DNA of 64,000 nucleotides from Acanthornis magna. Taxonomy: Eukaryota; Chordata; Aves; Passeriformes; Acanthizidae. Below, in pieces: positions 13,301-26,676 of this stretch (its first letter is position 1; each line of letters begins with the position of its first letter). The position numbers and the translations under genes are program-made. Below the pieces are notes generated by a model. It was not told the DNA's origin. It ran no database searches and saw nothing but the letters and a program-made list of their open reading frames with translations. The stretch spans positions 12,539,501-12,603,500 of the forward strand of contig JAWUZG010000029.1 in NCBI GenBank assembly GCA_036785705.1, read 5' to 3'.

Positions 13301-16129
13301 CATGAGTTTAGGAAAATAAATGTAATTTGCGACCTCAGAGACCTGGCTGACTCAGACTCCTTTTGGCATCCCAAATCTACAGTGGCAGATGATGAGTGAA
13401 TGATCGCTGGTTTAGTATCCCATTTGTAAACCAGACAATATTCTTTGCAAATATTTTTTTATGATTATTCCAAAAGAAAATAAAAGAAAGAGAAAATAAG
13501 TCTTTCATACATAAGGAGCTCCCCAAAGGTACTGTATTGCAGCAAGTTCAAAAAGTTACATGAAATAGAAGTGTGCCAAATGTGCCTAGAAGACTATGCA
13601 CTTCTGATCATCACTTTTCCAGTTTTTGTTGGTCTGAAACTCAGACTAATGACTGTCAGATTTCAAGCTGATGAAACAATTTTCATCATGCCTTGATATT
13701 TGGAGAATAAAGTCAGCAGAAATTGTCATGTAATACATGAAAATGTTCTCAAGTTCCACACAGTGAGTGAGGGCACTCACAGTTAAGGGATTATTACTGT
13801 TAGCAGCAATGTAAACTGGCATAAATGCCCAAGCAGAATTACTCACATCACCTCAAACTTCTTATTACACAGTCCTGTGAAATAAAGTTTCTTTCCATTA
13901 ACAGTTTTAAATACACCAAATTCAGTGCTGACACTACTGAACATAATTTCCTGGTTTCACTATTCTGAAAGAAGTGAGGGAAAAAGAGGCCACCACATTA
14001 AGGTCTAGGAGATAGAACGCATTATGGAGCTGAAAGACAGACTTATCAGCCTCATTCTGTAATTCATCAAAGAGATGGAAAATTTCAACACTCAAATATA
14101 GAAGGTGCTATTCATTAACGAAACTGTTGTTTAGACAACAAAAAACTTGCTTAATTCTGCTTGTGCAAGGAGTGAATGGGTTTTTCCATCATCTATGAAC
14201 TTCTTTAAATTGAAAATTAAGTACTGTCTCTAACAACTTCTGAATGTCTTCCCACACAGACTTACTAAACATCCAGATATTACCACCTCAATGGCTGATA
14301 TTTGACCTCCTTCTCTTAATGGTTTCACACTTGATATTTCCCATCTTGTGTACCATCGGGTTGCAATGAAACCATTCCAGGGATTTGCACATCTTCTCAG
14401 CCCAGAAATCTTATGTAAAAACCTGCTTTTGTAGCTCTATAAATCTGTTAGGTCTTTAGTATCTTGACCACTTCAGCAATACCTTCCCCTACAGGATGTA
14501 GTTTGCTGATTTTGCTGACACCAAAGCTAGTATCACTCACGAAATCTCTTTCATCTCTGTTGTAGCAGCCTGCTCTGGTATAATGGATGAGGTAGACCAT
14601 GAGACTACACAATTCTGTGATTGACCTCAATCCTTTCATGTTGCTGTATCTTTGTGCAACTTTTGATGACACTCAGATTGGATTCTGTCTTTTCAGGACT
14701 TTTTATAGCCATTATGGAGGTTAAACTTCAAAGATGCTCCTTCTAAAACCTTGATGAGTAAATACTCATAATAAATTTTCAACAAAGGCGCAATTCCAGT
14801 CCTCAGGAAAACATCTCATGTGTACAACCACCAAAATAGAATAAAAGAATAGTGGGTATATGTAATATCAGAGTATTTTTAACCAAAAGTTATTAGATGT
14901 GTTATTTTTCATATCAACTCCCCACAGTTTTTTGACACCCTTTTTTGTCCCAAGTCATTATCAAAAGCTGTTTCACCATAAGAACTTGCCCTGTTACATC
15001 ATTGTGCACATTTGCACTTTTGGGACACAGTGTTTCACTACAGGTCACAGATAATTTATCACAGAAACGTGGCCCAAAAGATGCATTTCTGGGGCTTATG
15101 AAAATGCCCCCCTCTTGGCCCTTTCACAACATGAGAGAGCCCTGTCTAACGAAACCTTTGGAAGCTATAGCTCACCACTTCTGAAAGTGTTGCTGGGACC
15201 AGCTCTATCTTTGATTACCTGGGTCAGTGGACCACAGGATCTTGATCTTGCATCTTTTTTCCCTGTAACCCCCAAAGTCTTGCAAATGTTATGAGACACT
15301 TGAATGGTACATGAAAGGACCTCAAGCATACTGAACATACCCAAAGTGGTGGTAATGCTTGATGGCAGCCTCTGAAGTTATTTAAGAAGCATATTTCTGT
15401 GCAGTTCAGTGCCCTTTTGGCATAGGTATCTTATTTTGCATGTACTCTGCAACATAAACCAATCCAAACTAAACTCATACCTCTTTTTTACTGTTTCTCT
15501 CTTTATCTTAAGATAAAATGCTGCAAGCTAAGACTTGTGGGATAAATTGTCCTGGTGATGTCGCAATGGTGAGAAGAGACAACTAAACCGGACAATAAAA
15601 ACGTTTTATTGCCAAGCATTAAACCATACTTTCTGTCAATTGCTCTCAAGTGGCATCATACAACCCCATCTCCCCAGAGCATAACTTCCCAGAGTTTCCA
15701 GGCAGCCATGAAAAAGAACTGTGAAGCTGTAATCCCTTTGAAGTGGCACGGGCTCGTTTTTAAAATAGCTTTGAGCCCTCATCCATATTTCCAAGTGTTG
15801 TTTTACCAGGTCAGTGATTTCCACCTCAGCAGGCTGTCTAACCCATCTCTGCTGCCCCTTGACTGAGTCAGATCTAGCAGCCTCATTCCTGATCAGCATT
15901 TAACCAGACTGCTCCTAGCAGTCTCCAAAACATGCTTCCTCTGGTCATTTATCTCATTCTTTTCTTCCCATGATCCTAGGAAGGTCCTAGCTGATGTTCA
16001 ACCCATAGATATTTTTCTTACCCTATGGGTGTGAAAAATGATTGTTCTCTTCACCTTATCAGCAGTTTTTCATGATTTGGGAACCTGTAATGTCCCTGAT
16101 TAGCCATTCCTTCTTCAGGAGAAACACAA
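7311..16129. other. Intergenic desert, no gene seen
   Basis: About 8.8 kb of AT-rich sequence. The longest open frames are about 100 codons, none with a recognisable domain or with paired splice sites around a conserved-looking frame. No long simple repeat or clear recent transposon was seen. Confidence 0.6.
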
Positions 16130-16710
16130 GTAAATCCAATCTTTCTTCCAAGACTGTATTTTCCAGGCTTCTGCTCTTTATCATTACTCTTCTCTGTACT
16201 CTTTCCAAGTAGTTATGTCCTTCTTAATGTGCAAGTCCCCAGCTAGACACAGTTTCAGCTGTGGTTGTGCTGTAGCACAGTGCTTGGGGCTTTTCCATCC
16301 ATGTGTCTTATTGGTCATCCTCTATGGAGCACAGTTTTTTGCTTTTCTTGTAGTTTTACACCTTTGTTGACTCATGTTCCTCTTGTAGTCCCTTTACCAC
16401 TGGTGTGCTGCCTAGTTTCCACTCACTGTCTGCACACCCCTCACTTGCTCTCATTGAAAAATGTTTTGCTTCATTTTGTTTCCATGATATATTTCTGATA
16501 TGGCAAGATTTTTTTGAGGTCTAACCTTGCTCTTCTCCGCAGCTTGTCATTTGCACCTTTGGTACAATACCTTATTGCATCCTTAGGTGAGACCTGGAAA
16601 TACTGAACAGTATCAGACCAAGATTAAACCCCTGTGAAACTCTGCTCACTACATCCCTTTGACTTCACAGATGATGTGGTTTTCTAGAAGCTTTGCCCCG
16701 CCCCAGAATC
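16130..16710 (-). repeat. Ancient CR1-type LINE, antisense, 3' half of ORF2 region
   Basis: Several blocks keep the order of an antisense CR1: 'attttccaggcttctgctct', then 'ttactcttctctgtactctt', 'atgtccttcttaatgtgcaa' and 'ccccagctagacacagt', and about 350 bp later 'aagattaaacccctgtgaaa' followed by 'cactacatccctttgac'. These match the familiar pattern in which the RT C-terminal region is read backwards. Divergence is high, with indels, which suggests insertion well before the avian CR1 tails elsewhere in the window. No open reading frame survives. Confidence 0.55.
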
Positions 16711-18649
16711 TTCAGTTTGTCTTGGCCATGCTTCTCTAGCTTATTTATGCGTGTTATGTTTAAGATATACGACACCGACTGCCTTTGATTTTCCCACAAA
16801 ATCTATGACTACAGGAAATTAAATTGGCTTGACAGACAACTAAGAGCAGAGAAAGGTAATTAATAGCTGTGATGATCAGCAACCAGTTAGACCTTCTGTA
16901 GAAGGACCATCTTGACTGGTATTTCGTATTGGAAACAAATTGAATTTCCAAAAAGGCACCCTGACAATAAGTAGCGTATCTCCAATATTTAGCCCAGCAG
17001 ATGCAGAGTACCCTCAGGGGAAGGTCAGCCAGACCTAAAAGAGGTTTGGTTGAACACTCACACAGAAATATGGGGAGGCTGTTGCTGCCCATCTTAAATT
17101 GGGCCAGGGCTGGCAGTATGAGAGACAAGAGTTAAGTGCTCTGGCAGTCACATTTTTAGCATTTATGGATTTTATATGTGTCTATGAGCCAAACCAAAAC
17201 CTCTTGATGTGTTTTACACACTGGTAGCTGTTGTGGCACAAGCAGGTCATGAAATCCCAAACCCCGAAATCCAAGACTTGTTTACCCAACAGCAGATAAG
17301 TGTAACACATCTGCTTTTGAAGGGTTTTGTTGCTGGGATTTTTTGTAAAAAACAAAGAGCTCAGAAACATGACACTTCTCATCAAACATTTGGTTATAAC
17401 TGATGCTTAATTAGGCAAAGAAAATATTCCCAGGGCTTCATTAACCACAAGTCAATTTAAAAAAATGGAGTGGCTGCATTCCTTGTTTTGGAGGAGTACT
17501 CCACATTTGAAGCTATGAGTGTTTCCTCACTCGCATTACACGAATCCATTATAACCATCTACAAAATAAATGGAAATTAATTTGGTTTTCTCTGTATGAA
17601 TAACCACCTTTCTTAAACTCACCTTTCCTACCAATCAAGAGAGCCCTAGGATTTCTTGGACCACAAAGGCCAGGCCCTTGTATTACTACACTTCCCTTTC
17701 ACAAGTAGGGAGTTGCTCCATCTTAAAAATAATCATGCTGTTTTGCCTCCTGCTGCTCCTATGAATAGGGTATTGCAAGATCCCCTTAGTCTAATGGTTA
17801 GACAGCTCCTACTTTCCAGCGTGAATTTATTCACGCCTACTTTATAATCCTTTGCTGTACTTTATCAAAGAGAGCAAGCTCACTTGTGGGGGTCCATATT
17901 ACTTGCATCTGATGGTTCATGCCTCTCTTCCCCTGTTCCCACTTCAGCCCTACCAGGAATGGATATTCAGCGAAGTAAACCAATGGGGAAAGCCACAAGG
18001 GTTGTGCTGGAATCTTGCAAGTACTGCTTGTAAAATTAACTGAGCAATGTCTGAGTCAGTGAAGCAAAGCATTCACCCTAGCATTGATTATCTTTCCCAT
18101 CACTGTCAGCCACTTCAGCTCTCTCACAGAAATTCATTCAGCTTGGTTAAAATTTCTGGGAAGGGAAGGTTTTCTCTGTTGCCTGTCCAAGTCCACAGCT
18201 CTTAGAGTGGAAAACAAGGACAAGCCACTTTTAGCAGATGAATAATGGAACTTGTCTTTATTTCTGTCTCTTTGAAATCTTTTCTTCTCACACACAGAGT
18301 TCACACGTGCTATGCTACTATCATGATTGTGGTGTGTTAGCACTGCCCTGTGCCTTTCCAAATCTTAAATATAATTCCTTAGGTCAATAGAGAGACTCCA
18401 TAGGTGTCCACTAGTCCTCCTTGAGATGGTCTTCCCCAGGGCATTGAGCAGTGACAATGATATGAGACGGGGGGGGGGCATGACCCAAAAGTAGTGGAAG
18501 TCTGTGAATGTTTGTGTTCTAATGCTGCCCAAGCATTCAGCTGTACAGCACTGCTCAGCCAGGCTCCTCAGGCCAAACTAACCCGGCTGGGTGATCTGGT
18601 ATGGGACCTCAGAGTGGCCTCCTGGGGTGCAGAAGGAGGTTACCAAGAA
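16711..18649. other. Intergenic DNA, no gene seen
   Basis: No exon recognised. The 122-codon minus frame at 16,760-17,128 has no recognisable domain. A run of ten G residues is at 18,469-18,478. Confidence 0.55.
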
Positions 18650-18735
18650 GATGGCATTACCTTGGAGGCTTTCAAGGCCCAAATGGACCCTTCTTGGAGC
18701 AGAGACCTCCTGAGATCCCTTCCTGCCTGAGGGAC
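18650..18735 (+). repeat. Possible CR1 3' fragment, sense
   Basis: The phrase 'ttggaggctttcaaggccca' followed by 'aatggacc' and 'gagcagagacctcctgagat' resembles the CR1 block that reads 'ggaggctttcaagaccca..tggac..gagcaacctg'. No terminal octamer tail follows, so the call is weak. Confidence 0.35.
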
Positions 18736-21700
18736 TCTGTGAAGATGCAGATGGGTGATCTAATCTATGATCAGCTCAAGGCTAACATCCTTCATGCATA
18801 TAAATTGCCAAGTGTCAGCCACTAAAAAGCTCTGCAATCAAGAGCTGGAAATGAACGAAGGTAAATATTCCAACACTGTGAATACAGAAAGCAAGATAAA
18901 ACACTCACGGTTACTTCAGAGTAGACACTGGGTATTGGAAAACTGAATCATGCTGAAGAGCTGTGTAAAATAAGTTGCCCTCTGCTTTCAGTTAGAGACT
19001 TCATTGCCTCACGCTGAGATTCTGGCAGGCGTATTTCCTGGACATCATCTATTGGAAAATGATTGATTCCTCTTTGACACAGCATCAGATCATCTTTGGA
19101 ATTTAAGTTTCCTTATGTTTGGCAAACACTGTGATTTATTGTGAAATGACAACATCAGAATACAATCATCAGTAATAAATTTTATGGCTACATTGTCCAA
19201 GTGGCAGATCTGTGCAATATCACCTGTTCAATGCTGGCTATTTTTAAGCGTAGAAAAGCATTTTATTTCCATGCAACACTATTGTTTTCTGTCAAATTGC
19301 CCAACAGAATGTTTCTAGATTCCACAACTTCTCCAGAAAGTTCTTTGAACCCATAATGTTGCAGGCAGAAAAATTACCAAAACCCATGTTGCCGTTGCAG
19401 ACCCCACTTGTCACATGGTCAGTTCAGAATATGATAACTTTTTTAAGCATTTTGACATGATGACATTTAAAATAAATCTATCCATAATTATTCCTTCATT
19501 GTACTCAGTCTTGCAGTCAGAAAGCAAAACCTAAAGGGGGCATGTAAATTGGCCCCTGCTTAAACACACAGCATGCTAGTAAAAAGACAAAGCATGCTGC
19601 TGCAGCACAGTACATTTGCTACACTCCTTCTGTTTGTTCCAGAACTCTCATGCTAACGCCTGTTCCAAGCAGAATGGGTGATCCCTTGTTCTGTATTGGT
19701 TTCATACAATTCACTTGGGTGAATTCACAAGGCATAAATGCTTAATGTGACTAGACTATTTCTCCCAAACAAAACATAAATAAAAAGGTACAAAAGAACC
19801 AGAAAATGTGTTCCCTTCCCAAATTAAACATCATACCTTGCATGTTTTGGCTGTCTCCATTAAAGGCCATAGACTATAATATTATGGGGCTTTTAAGCTT
19901 TTCGCATTTCTGTGAATGCATAAAGATTGCATATCCATTTCTGACTGCAATGTTACCTCAATTTGCTGCATAAGTTGTACTTAAATATTTGGTGCAAAAT
20001 TCGTATTTTGAGGGAAATTGTCTTTATATTTCAGTTTTCTTTCCACCTTCATTTGACTCCTCAGTAAACTGCTGTTTTCTGCTCAGAAGCTCCAAGGTGC
20101 CATGCTAGAGCACAGGGTATGGGGAATCTTTTCTGCAGGATCTGGGATCACATGGTGGCAGACATGGAAGGGTATTTTTTGGGTTGAGTTATTGGCCAAG
20201 AAGACCCAATACTGGCAGTCCTTTCCTGGGTATCCGGTCTATTCATGACTCCCTAAACACCTGAAGGCTGTAACTAGCACAGACTCAGCCTTCACACATC
20301 GTTGTTGTGCTGGTGGAGAAAGGATTGAGCATGAAACCCAATGGCAGGGTACAACTGGTGGCATTGTGGGTCTTTTGTGAGCCTTGCTGAAGCTCTTCTG
20401 AATATTTGATCTGGAAAAACTTCAATGCTAAAAAAGGTGTTATCCTGTGAGAAGCAATGCTTTTGTTACCGTTTCCTTCACCAGCCCTTAGTCCTTAAAC
20501 TCACTTTATTGCCATTCTGTTCCAAATCAGGCTTCTTCAGCCATTACTCCATCAAAAATGTGCCAGAAGTATCCTTATTTCCCCTACTAAGGCCAAAGAC
20601 TTTATTTCCTCAATTTCGTCAGCCACCGCTGAACTTTACCCCAGGCCTTTTCCAGTGTAAGTTCCAAGCCCCACTCCTGGGTCAGCACTTGGAGACCTCT
20701 CAAAATGCCTTTTAATCCTGAATTTTTTCCCACAAGCAACATGCTGGCTTCATTGGATGCTGGAGTGGACACATCTGTGTCAGAGCAAGCTTCTGATGGC
20801 TCAGCCTCACAGGGCCACCACTGCAAAAAGAACATGGAGCTACTCAGGCACGGAGGGTAAGTCCTGGGACAATTCGGTTCTGCCACAGCTGTGCTTTCAG
20901 CTCACTCAACTTCTCTGATATATGCATCCCATGGTGGCTGAGCAAACTCCTTGTGCCAATAGTGACATACCTTTCTGGAGCTTAATTTAGGCAACTTTTG
21001 ACCCTGGTTGTGTCTTCTTTGGGTAAACTGGCCAGCTCTGATCAGCAGCAAGCCGATGGTAATGGGCTCTTTGCCCAATTGCACTTGCCACATGGCCACT
21101 GCCATCATGTCCTGTCTTTTCACTACAGCTGGGTTCATATTTTGAAAACTCTGCTTTTCATCCTTCAGGAATTTATTACACAATCAAACTAATCTCTGGT
21201 ACCTCTTCTTTATCTATAAAAGTAATGTCTATAAATTTTAGAAGTGTAATTGGAAATGGAGTGCATTTGCCCACTGGGGAAAATCCCATTAGGGTTTACT
21301 TATATACCCAAAGCAGCTTCAGAGATTTTTAGAGAACTTTAAAGTAGAAAACTCATCCAGAACTTGGCAGGATACTTATCTCAAGGAGATGTTTTAAGGA
21401 GGGTGATAGTTTTACTGTAGATTTGTTGTTGTCAGCTGCAGAATGCAGAAAACTTCAGCTACATATAACTTCCAGGCTTCATGTTCTAGTGGAAATATCA
21501 CCATTTTTCCAAGTAAAACCAGATTCAGTGTAAAAACCATACCTTATCATTCATTCAGACAATCTGATTTATAGTCACTGGTGTGCTTGCTGCTAGCCAT
21601 TCTGATTACAGCTTTGTACTTCTCTGTATGTTCTTAACAGTGTCTCACTTTGTGCCAACAGAACCTTGTGTGTAGCACTTTTATTGGGCTTTCCCTTATT

Positions 21701-24700
21701 TATTGGACAGAAGCTGTTTATAGCTAGTCACTCAAAGTCACATCTCCTACTTAATAGAAACTTGTTTAAATAAATTAGCCATTAATTTTCACAGTGCAAC
21801 ACATTACCTTTCCTTTCTATGTATCCACATATCAGTTAGATGAGAAATATACAAAACAGAAACAGAATTGGTACCACTTTGTCATCATTCTTTTATGCTG
21901 TGTAAAAACTTTCAGGGGTGATATAGTGTCTTGGAAGAACTAAGTGGGTTGATTTTGTGTCAGGGTGAGATTTTATGTACAGTACTTCTTGCCAGAAAAT
22001 ATAAGTACATATATATAGTATAAAAGTATACAGAATACCAGACTGTAATCAATTTATGGAAATATTATTTTTTCCCGCCCCTTTTTCTAAGAAGGTACAG
22101 TACCCCTCAGTAGAGGTACAACAAGAATTTCCACTGAGCTGTATTCCCAGCAGTCTGGAACTCATTCATGTCATGTGCTGCTGAAGAAAGAATGATCATC
22201 TATTTGGTTTGTCTGGGAAGGCAGAGGCTGCTAAGCACAGGGCCTGGAAGAGATGGAATGTTTTGGAATTTCTAGAAAAGGACGGTGGTTTGATTTGCAT
22301 TGTTTTGCTGCTGACTGGTGGCACGAAATTCGGACAGCATCTGTTTTATTGCATCACCATTACCGGTCATCACGTGATATGATAAGACTGACCCACCCTG
22401 GAATGACTAATCGAGTGGGATGCTTTAAAAGACTTTTTTCTTTTTTACAACCCTCAATTTCAGAAACCACATTTTCCAGGGTTAAAAACAGTAATTTTTA
22501 AGCATGTGTGAGTGTGTATGTGTGTTGTGCTTTTTGCCTTTCGGATTTTTTTTTGTTTCTAACAAAAAAGACTCTCCTGCCCACTAAAGAATTTGGTCAG
22601 AGAGACTTTTTGTTTTTAAAACTGTAGTGAATCAACATGAATCACCTAATTTTAGCCATCATCTTTATAGTTTGAAGCAAAAAGTAAGACTTACTCCCTA
22701 GGCAAGGCAAAAATGTATTTCCTGGCTCATGGAGCTTGTCGCCCCATTTGTTTGAGATACACAGCCACGTTATTTTTCCCGCTTTCAGCTATGCCTATTG
22801 GAACTGCAGCTACACCATTTCCCAAGAATATGCTTGGTGTGTCAGCTAACCTTTAAATATTAAAAACGGAGAGTAGCTTTGCAAACTTATGCCAAAATGG
22901 AAAGGTGTAAGGAAACCGCAGTCTGGAACAAGAGAACTTGACGTTCCTATTGCTGAGGCTTCTCTGCATCTTTCAGCACTGAGGCCATGGGTGGTTTCTA
23001 GAAATAATATTGTGTTTGTAGCCGTGCACTGCTAGAAAATGGTTTTCAGACGTACCTGTTTATAACAAAGCCCCAAGCAATAAGCAGCTGTCTTTTTTCT
23101 CTTGTCCTGCTGAAATCGGCCTGCTTAACCCCTCAGTGAGATCTAGGTCACATCCCTGCACGATATATGTTCTACTGACCTTGGTAGGGCTTAACTATAA
23201 CATGCACCAGCAGACTGAGCACGGGACAGCCACCGCTTATTTGAGATGTGCAGGTCTGTTTAGACCTCTTCAGTATTTTTGTAAGAGTTTGAGAGTAAAA
23301 GTTGACTGCACCACAGCTGAGGTCCTCTGTGTAAATTTATCCTGGAGCAGATTGAAAAGATATCCTACTACACACCACAGGGCAATAATAACTATCCTTC
23401 CTTCCTGGTTGTTTAGGCTAAGCAGAGCAGGCAAACAGTTGCTGAGCCAGGTTTTGGACTGCTGAATTTGGAGGAGATTACTGCCTAACAGGCAGCCTAT
23501 GGAAAGCCCTCAATCTTCACAGAGATTGAGAGGGCAGACATCAGATGTGGCAGGATCCATGGTGTCTGACCATATCCATAAATAAGTTTGGGGCTTTACA
23601 GACCATCTTCATATGTGACACATACGGTTAAGGGTTTTTTGGTTATTATTTCTTTGTCTTCAACAAGGTTTGAATCTACCCAAAACTTGGGAGTGGTAAG
23701 AGGGATTTCTTTGTTTATATCATCTATCCAATATCACTTCAAGAACATATCTCCACAGCAGTTATCTGCCTCTTCTAGGAGTTTCAAGACTTTTCCTGCA
23801 TGTTTTGGAAATATGAGTTTTTGGCACTAGTGTGATGATGAACTCTGTGTTAGCAACCTGATCAGTCTTTCTCTGCTTGAACATACTGGGATGACAGAAT
23901 GGACCATTGGGGCCTAATATTTTACACTGAACAAAATGAAGAAATGTCCTGCTTCCACCTCAATTTTATCTCAAATTCCTTCTACCCATAATTTGTGGGA
24001 AGTGCTCTTGGACATGAAAACAGCAACCTCATAGACAGCTTTAGGCATGAAGCATCCTTTCTGTGATTTCCTAACCTGGTTCATGCACACTTTCTTGACA
24101 GTTGTAGGGAGAGGCAACATATTTTCTGCAGACCTCGTATGGTACCCAAGTTACTTTAAACAAGTATGAAAGACCTCCTACCCCTCCAAAAACCTCCCCC
24201 TTTAAGTACCCCCAGAGGCAAAGACTGCTGCTGGAGCTCTAGGGATGCCAAAATACAAGCAACCTCCTTTAGGCAAATCCTGGGTAAATAAAAAGCCAGC
24301 AAAATGCTAGAGAAGAGTTGGAAAAGCATGGCTAGGGCCTCCAGGGCTTATATTCCTGTCAGGTATATGTTTTAAAACAGTAGAGAGGGGTTGCGGTTTG
24401 TAGCTTGTAGTCAACTGGTGGATTTGAGCTGCCTTCAGGGCCTCCACAGGCTGTCAAAAGAAAACAAATGGTTGCTGCTGTGGCTGCAGCCCAGGGAATC
24501 CCTTGGGCCACTGGTCACAGTCTTCACACCCCAAGCTTCAAATTCGCAGTAACAAAACAATTTCCAGCCCAGAGAGCTCAAGGGAGACAGGTCCTATAAA
24601 AGCATCCTAATATGTTATGGGAGGGATCCCAGCCTGCTGTAAAGGTAACAGTCTGCCCGCAAAAACCACTGGTATTTTAGGGAGTTTTCCTGCTCACTAC

Positions 24701-26013
24701 AGCAACTCATTTGGATCCACAAAGACAGGGCTCACAGGGAGTAGAGCAAGTACTGGGCAACCTTCACCACCTCCCACTCTGGCTGCATCGTCTTCCCAAG
24801 GGACATCTGAAACAACAGAGCTCACATCAAGTTGGGGATCTAAAGAAAACAGTTAAAAATACGTCCCAAGCCTTTGCTGATTTATTGAAGAGGACTGGCC
24901 TCTAGGCAAATGGCCAGACACTAACCCTAAAATAAGCTGCAGACAAAGCCCGGGATGTGTAGCAAAATCTACACACTCTCTTCTTCTGTTTCTCCCCTAG
25001 AAACCATTATGTAGCTGAGAATATAGCTAGAAGGTTATAAAGAATTCGAGAAGCACTGTGTAGCTCCTTCTTCTCACTGCCTAATCCTGCAAAGACTTCA
25101 GAAACTTTGGAGGATCACTCAAGGTTTCAGGACAACACAAAAGCCTGTGCCATGTCTTAGCGCTCTGCCTTGAAAAGTTGAGCAGGCGAGCTCCTGCTTC
25201 CAGGGCTGCCTCCAGGACATGCATCTGCTGCCCTCTTCTTCTGCTCCTGCTGATGCTGATGCTCTTCAGGTCTCAGCCGAGCTTGCAGAAGTGCCCCGGG
25301 CTGCACTTTCAGGGACCATTTGGTCCCTATTAGCAGCTCTGACAGCAGTTCCCCATCTCCTCTTAGGGCAGGACAATATGGATTGCATGTTAAGGGCTGC
25401 TCACAGACTTATCAGCTACAGCTTTTGGGTTTCCTATTCTTTAGGACAGCAAAATAGATTTTAAAAAAGAGCCTCGAAAAATTACTTATTTGTGCTCTTG
25501 TAAAAATGTGACACACGTGTAGATACTGATGGTGTTTTTGTGCTGGCTTTTCAGTTTGTGCTTTACCACAAATTTCCTATGGCTGTAAAGGCAAATACAA
25601 CCTTGTAATTAGCATGGTTTTCATCATCCAGTGGCATTAACTGGCTGGTTATGGTGGCTTTTTTACTCCAGTTCCTAGCCACATTCTAACATTCACTCAT
25701 AAGTTTGGTCCCTGAGTCAGATCCATAGTTCATGTCTTATCGTGGCAGAGTAATGTTTCCTTTAGTTCTTGTGTACCTTGCCAACCCTGCGTCTGCTTAC
25801 AGTTACTGTATACATACCCAAAAAAACCCCTAAAGCAAAACTTTGGGTAAGCACAGACAAAACTCAGCATGGATACTGGTGAACAACTGATTTAAAGAAA
25901 ATATGTGCTTTGATTAACATTCTTATTAGATGAGCTTTTAAGGGGTTGGGTAGAGTACAACTAAACAACCATTTTGCAGGGAAATCACAGGAGATTAATT
26001 GGACAGTTTGTTA
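18736..26013. other. Intergenic desert with a regulatory-looking segment
   Basis: No exon recognised. Most of it is AT-rich and featureless. The part from about 22.2 to 23.1 kb keeps isolated CpG dinucleotides and a perfect palindromic E-box and is listed separately. A GC-richer patch at about 25.14-25.46 kb has an open frame of 81 codons with no recognisable domain. Confidence 0.55.
22240..22450. promoter_or_regulatory. Candidate cis-regulatory element (E-box plus GATA motif)
   Basis: Within CpG-poor DNA this segment keeps several CpGs and contains the perfect 10-bp palindrome atcacgtgat at 22,369-22,378, a bHLH-type E-box, followed at 22,381 by GATAAG. The open frame that covers it (22,253-22,501, 82 codons) matches nothing known to me. 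That it is an enhancer is only inferred from motif content; conservation cannot be judged here. Confidence 0.25.
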
Positions 26014-26676
26014 AATGTCCACATCCACTGACTGGAAAGGGGTCCAGAAGAAAAGGACCTGGGGCTGCTGGTCAATGACTGAATATGAGCCAGCATGTTC
26101 CCAGCTGGTCAGGAAGGCCAGTAACATCCTGGCTTGTATAAAAAATGGTGTGGTCAGTGGAATCAGGGCAGTGATTGTCCCAATGTACTTGGGATTGGTG
26201 AGGCCACTCCTCAAATCCTGCGTTGAGTTCTGGGTCCCTCACTACAAGAAAGGCATTGAGATGCTGGAGCATGTCCAGAGAAGGATAACAAGGCTTGAGA
26301 AGAGTCTAGAGTAAATCATATCAGGAGAAGAGGAGGATTGGAGACACCTTGTCACTCTAAAACCACCTGAAAGGAGGTTGTAGCACGTGGAGGATCAGCC
26401 TCTCCTCCCAGGCAATCAGTGACAGGAAAAAAGGACAGTCTCAACCTGCACCGGGGTGTTCAGGATGGATATCAAAAGGAATTTATTCACAGAAAGGGTT
26501 GTCAAGCATTGGAACAGGCTACCCAGGGAGATGATTGAGTCACCACCCCTGGAAATGTTCAAGAAGTGACTGGACATGGCACTTTGTGCTTTAGTTTAGT
26601 TGGCATGGTGATGTTTGGTCAAGGGTTGGACTCAGTTATCTTGGAGGTATGTTCCAACCTTAATGATTCTATAATT
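26014..26676 (+). repeat. CR1 LINE, C-terminal ORF2 plus 3' UTR and tail, sense
   Basis: About 660 bp of a 5'-truncated CR1. The frame from 26,015 translates to a stretch resembling the end of the CR1 reverse transcriptase: ASNILACIKNGVV, then VRPLLKSCVEFWVPHYKKGI and LEHVQRRITR. It breaks at a stop at 26,312. Downstream come the 3' blocks 'ggttgtcaagcattggaaca', 'ctggaaatgttcaagaagtg' and 'gttggactcagttatcttgg', and the end 'ttaatgattctataat'. A dead copy of moderate age. Confidence 0.93.

Noticed and set aside
26015..26314. 99-codon frame as a host gene
   Set aside because: Its translation resembles the C-terminal part of CR1 reverse transcriptase and the CR1 3' UTR follows, so it is a transposon remnant.
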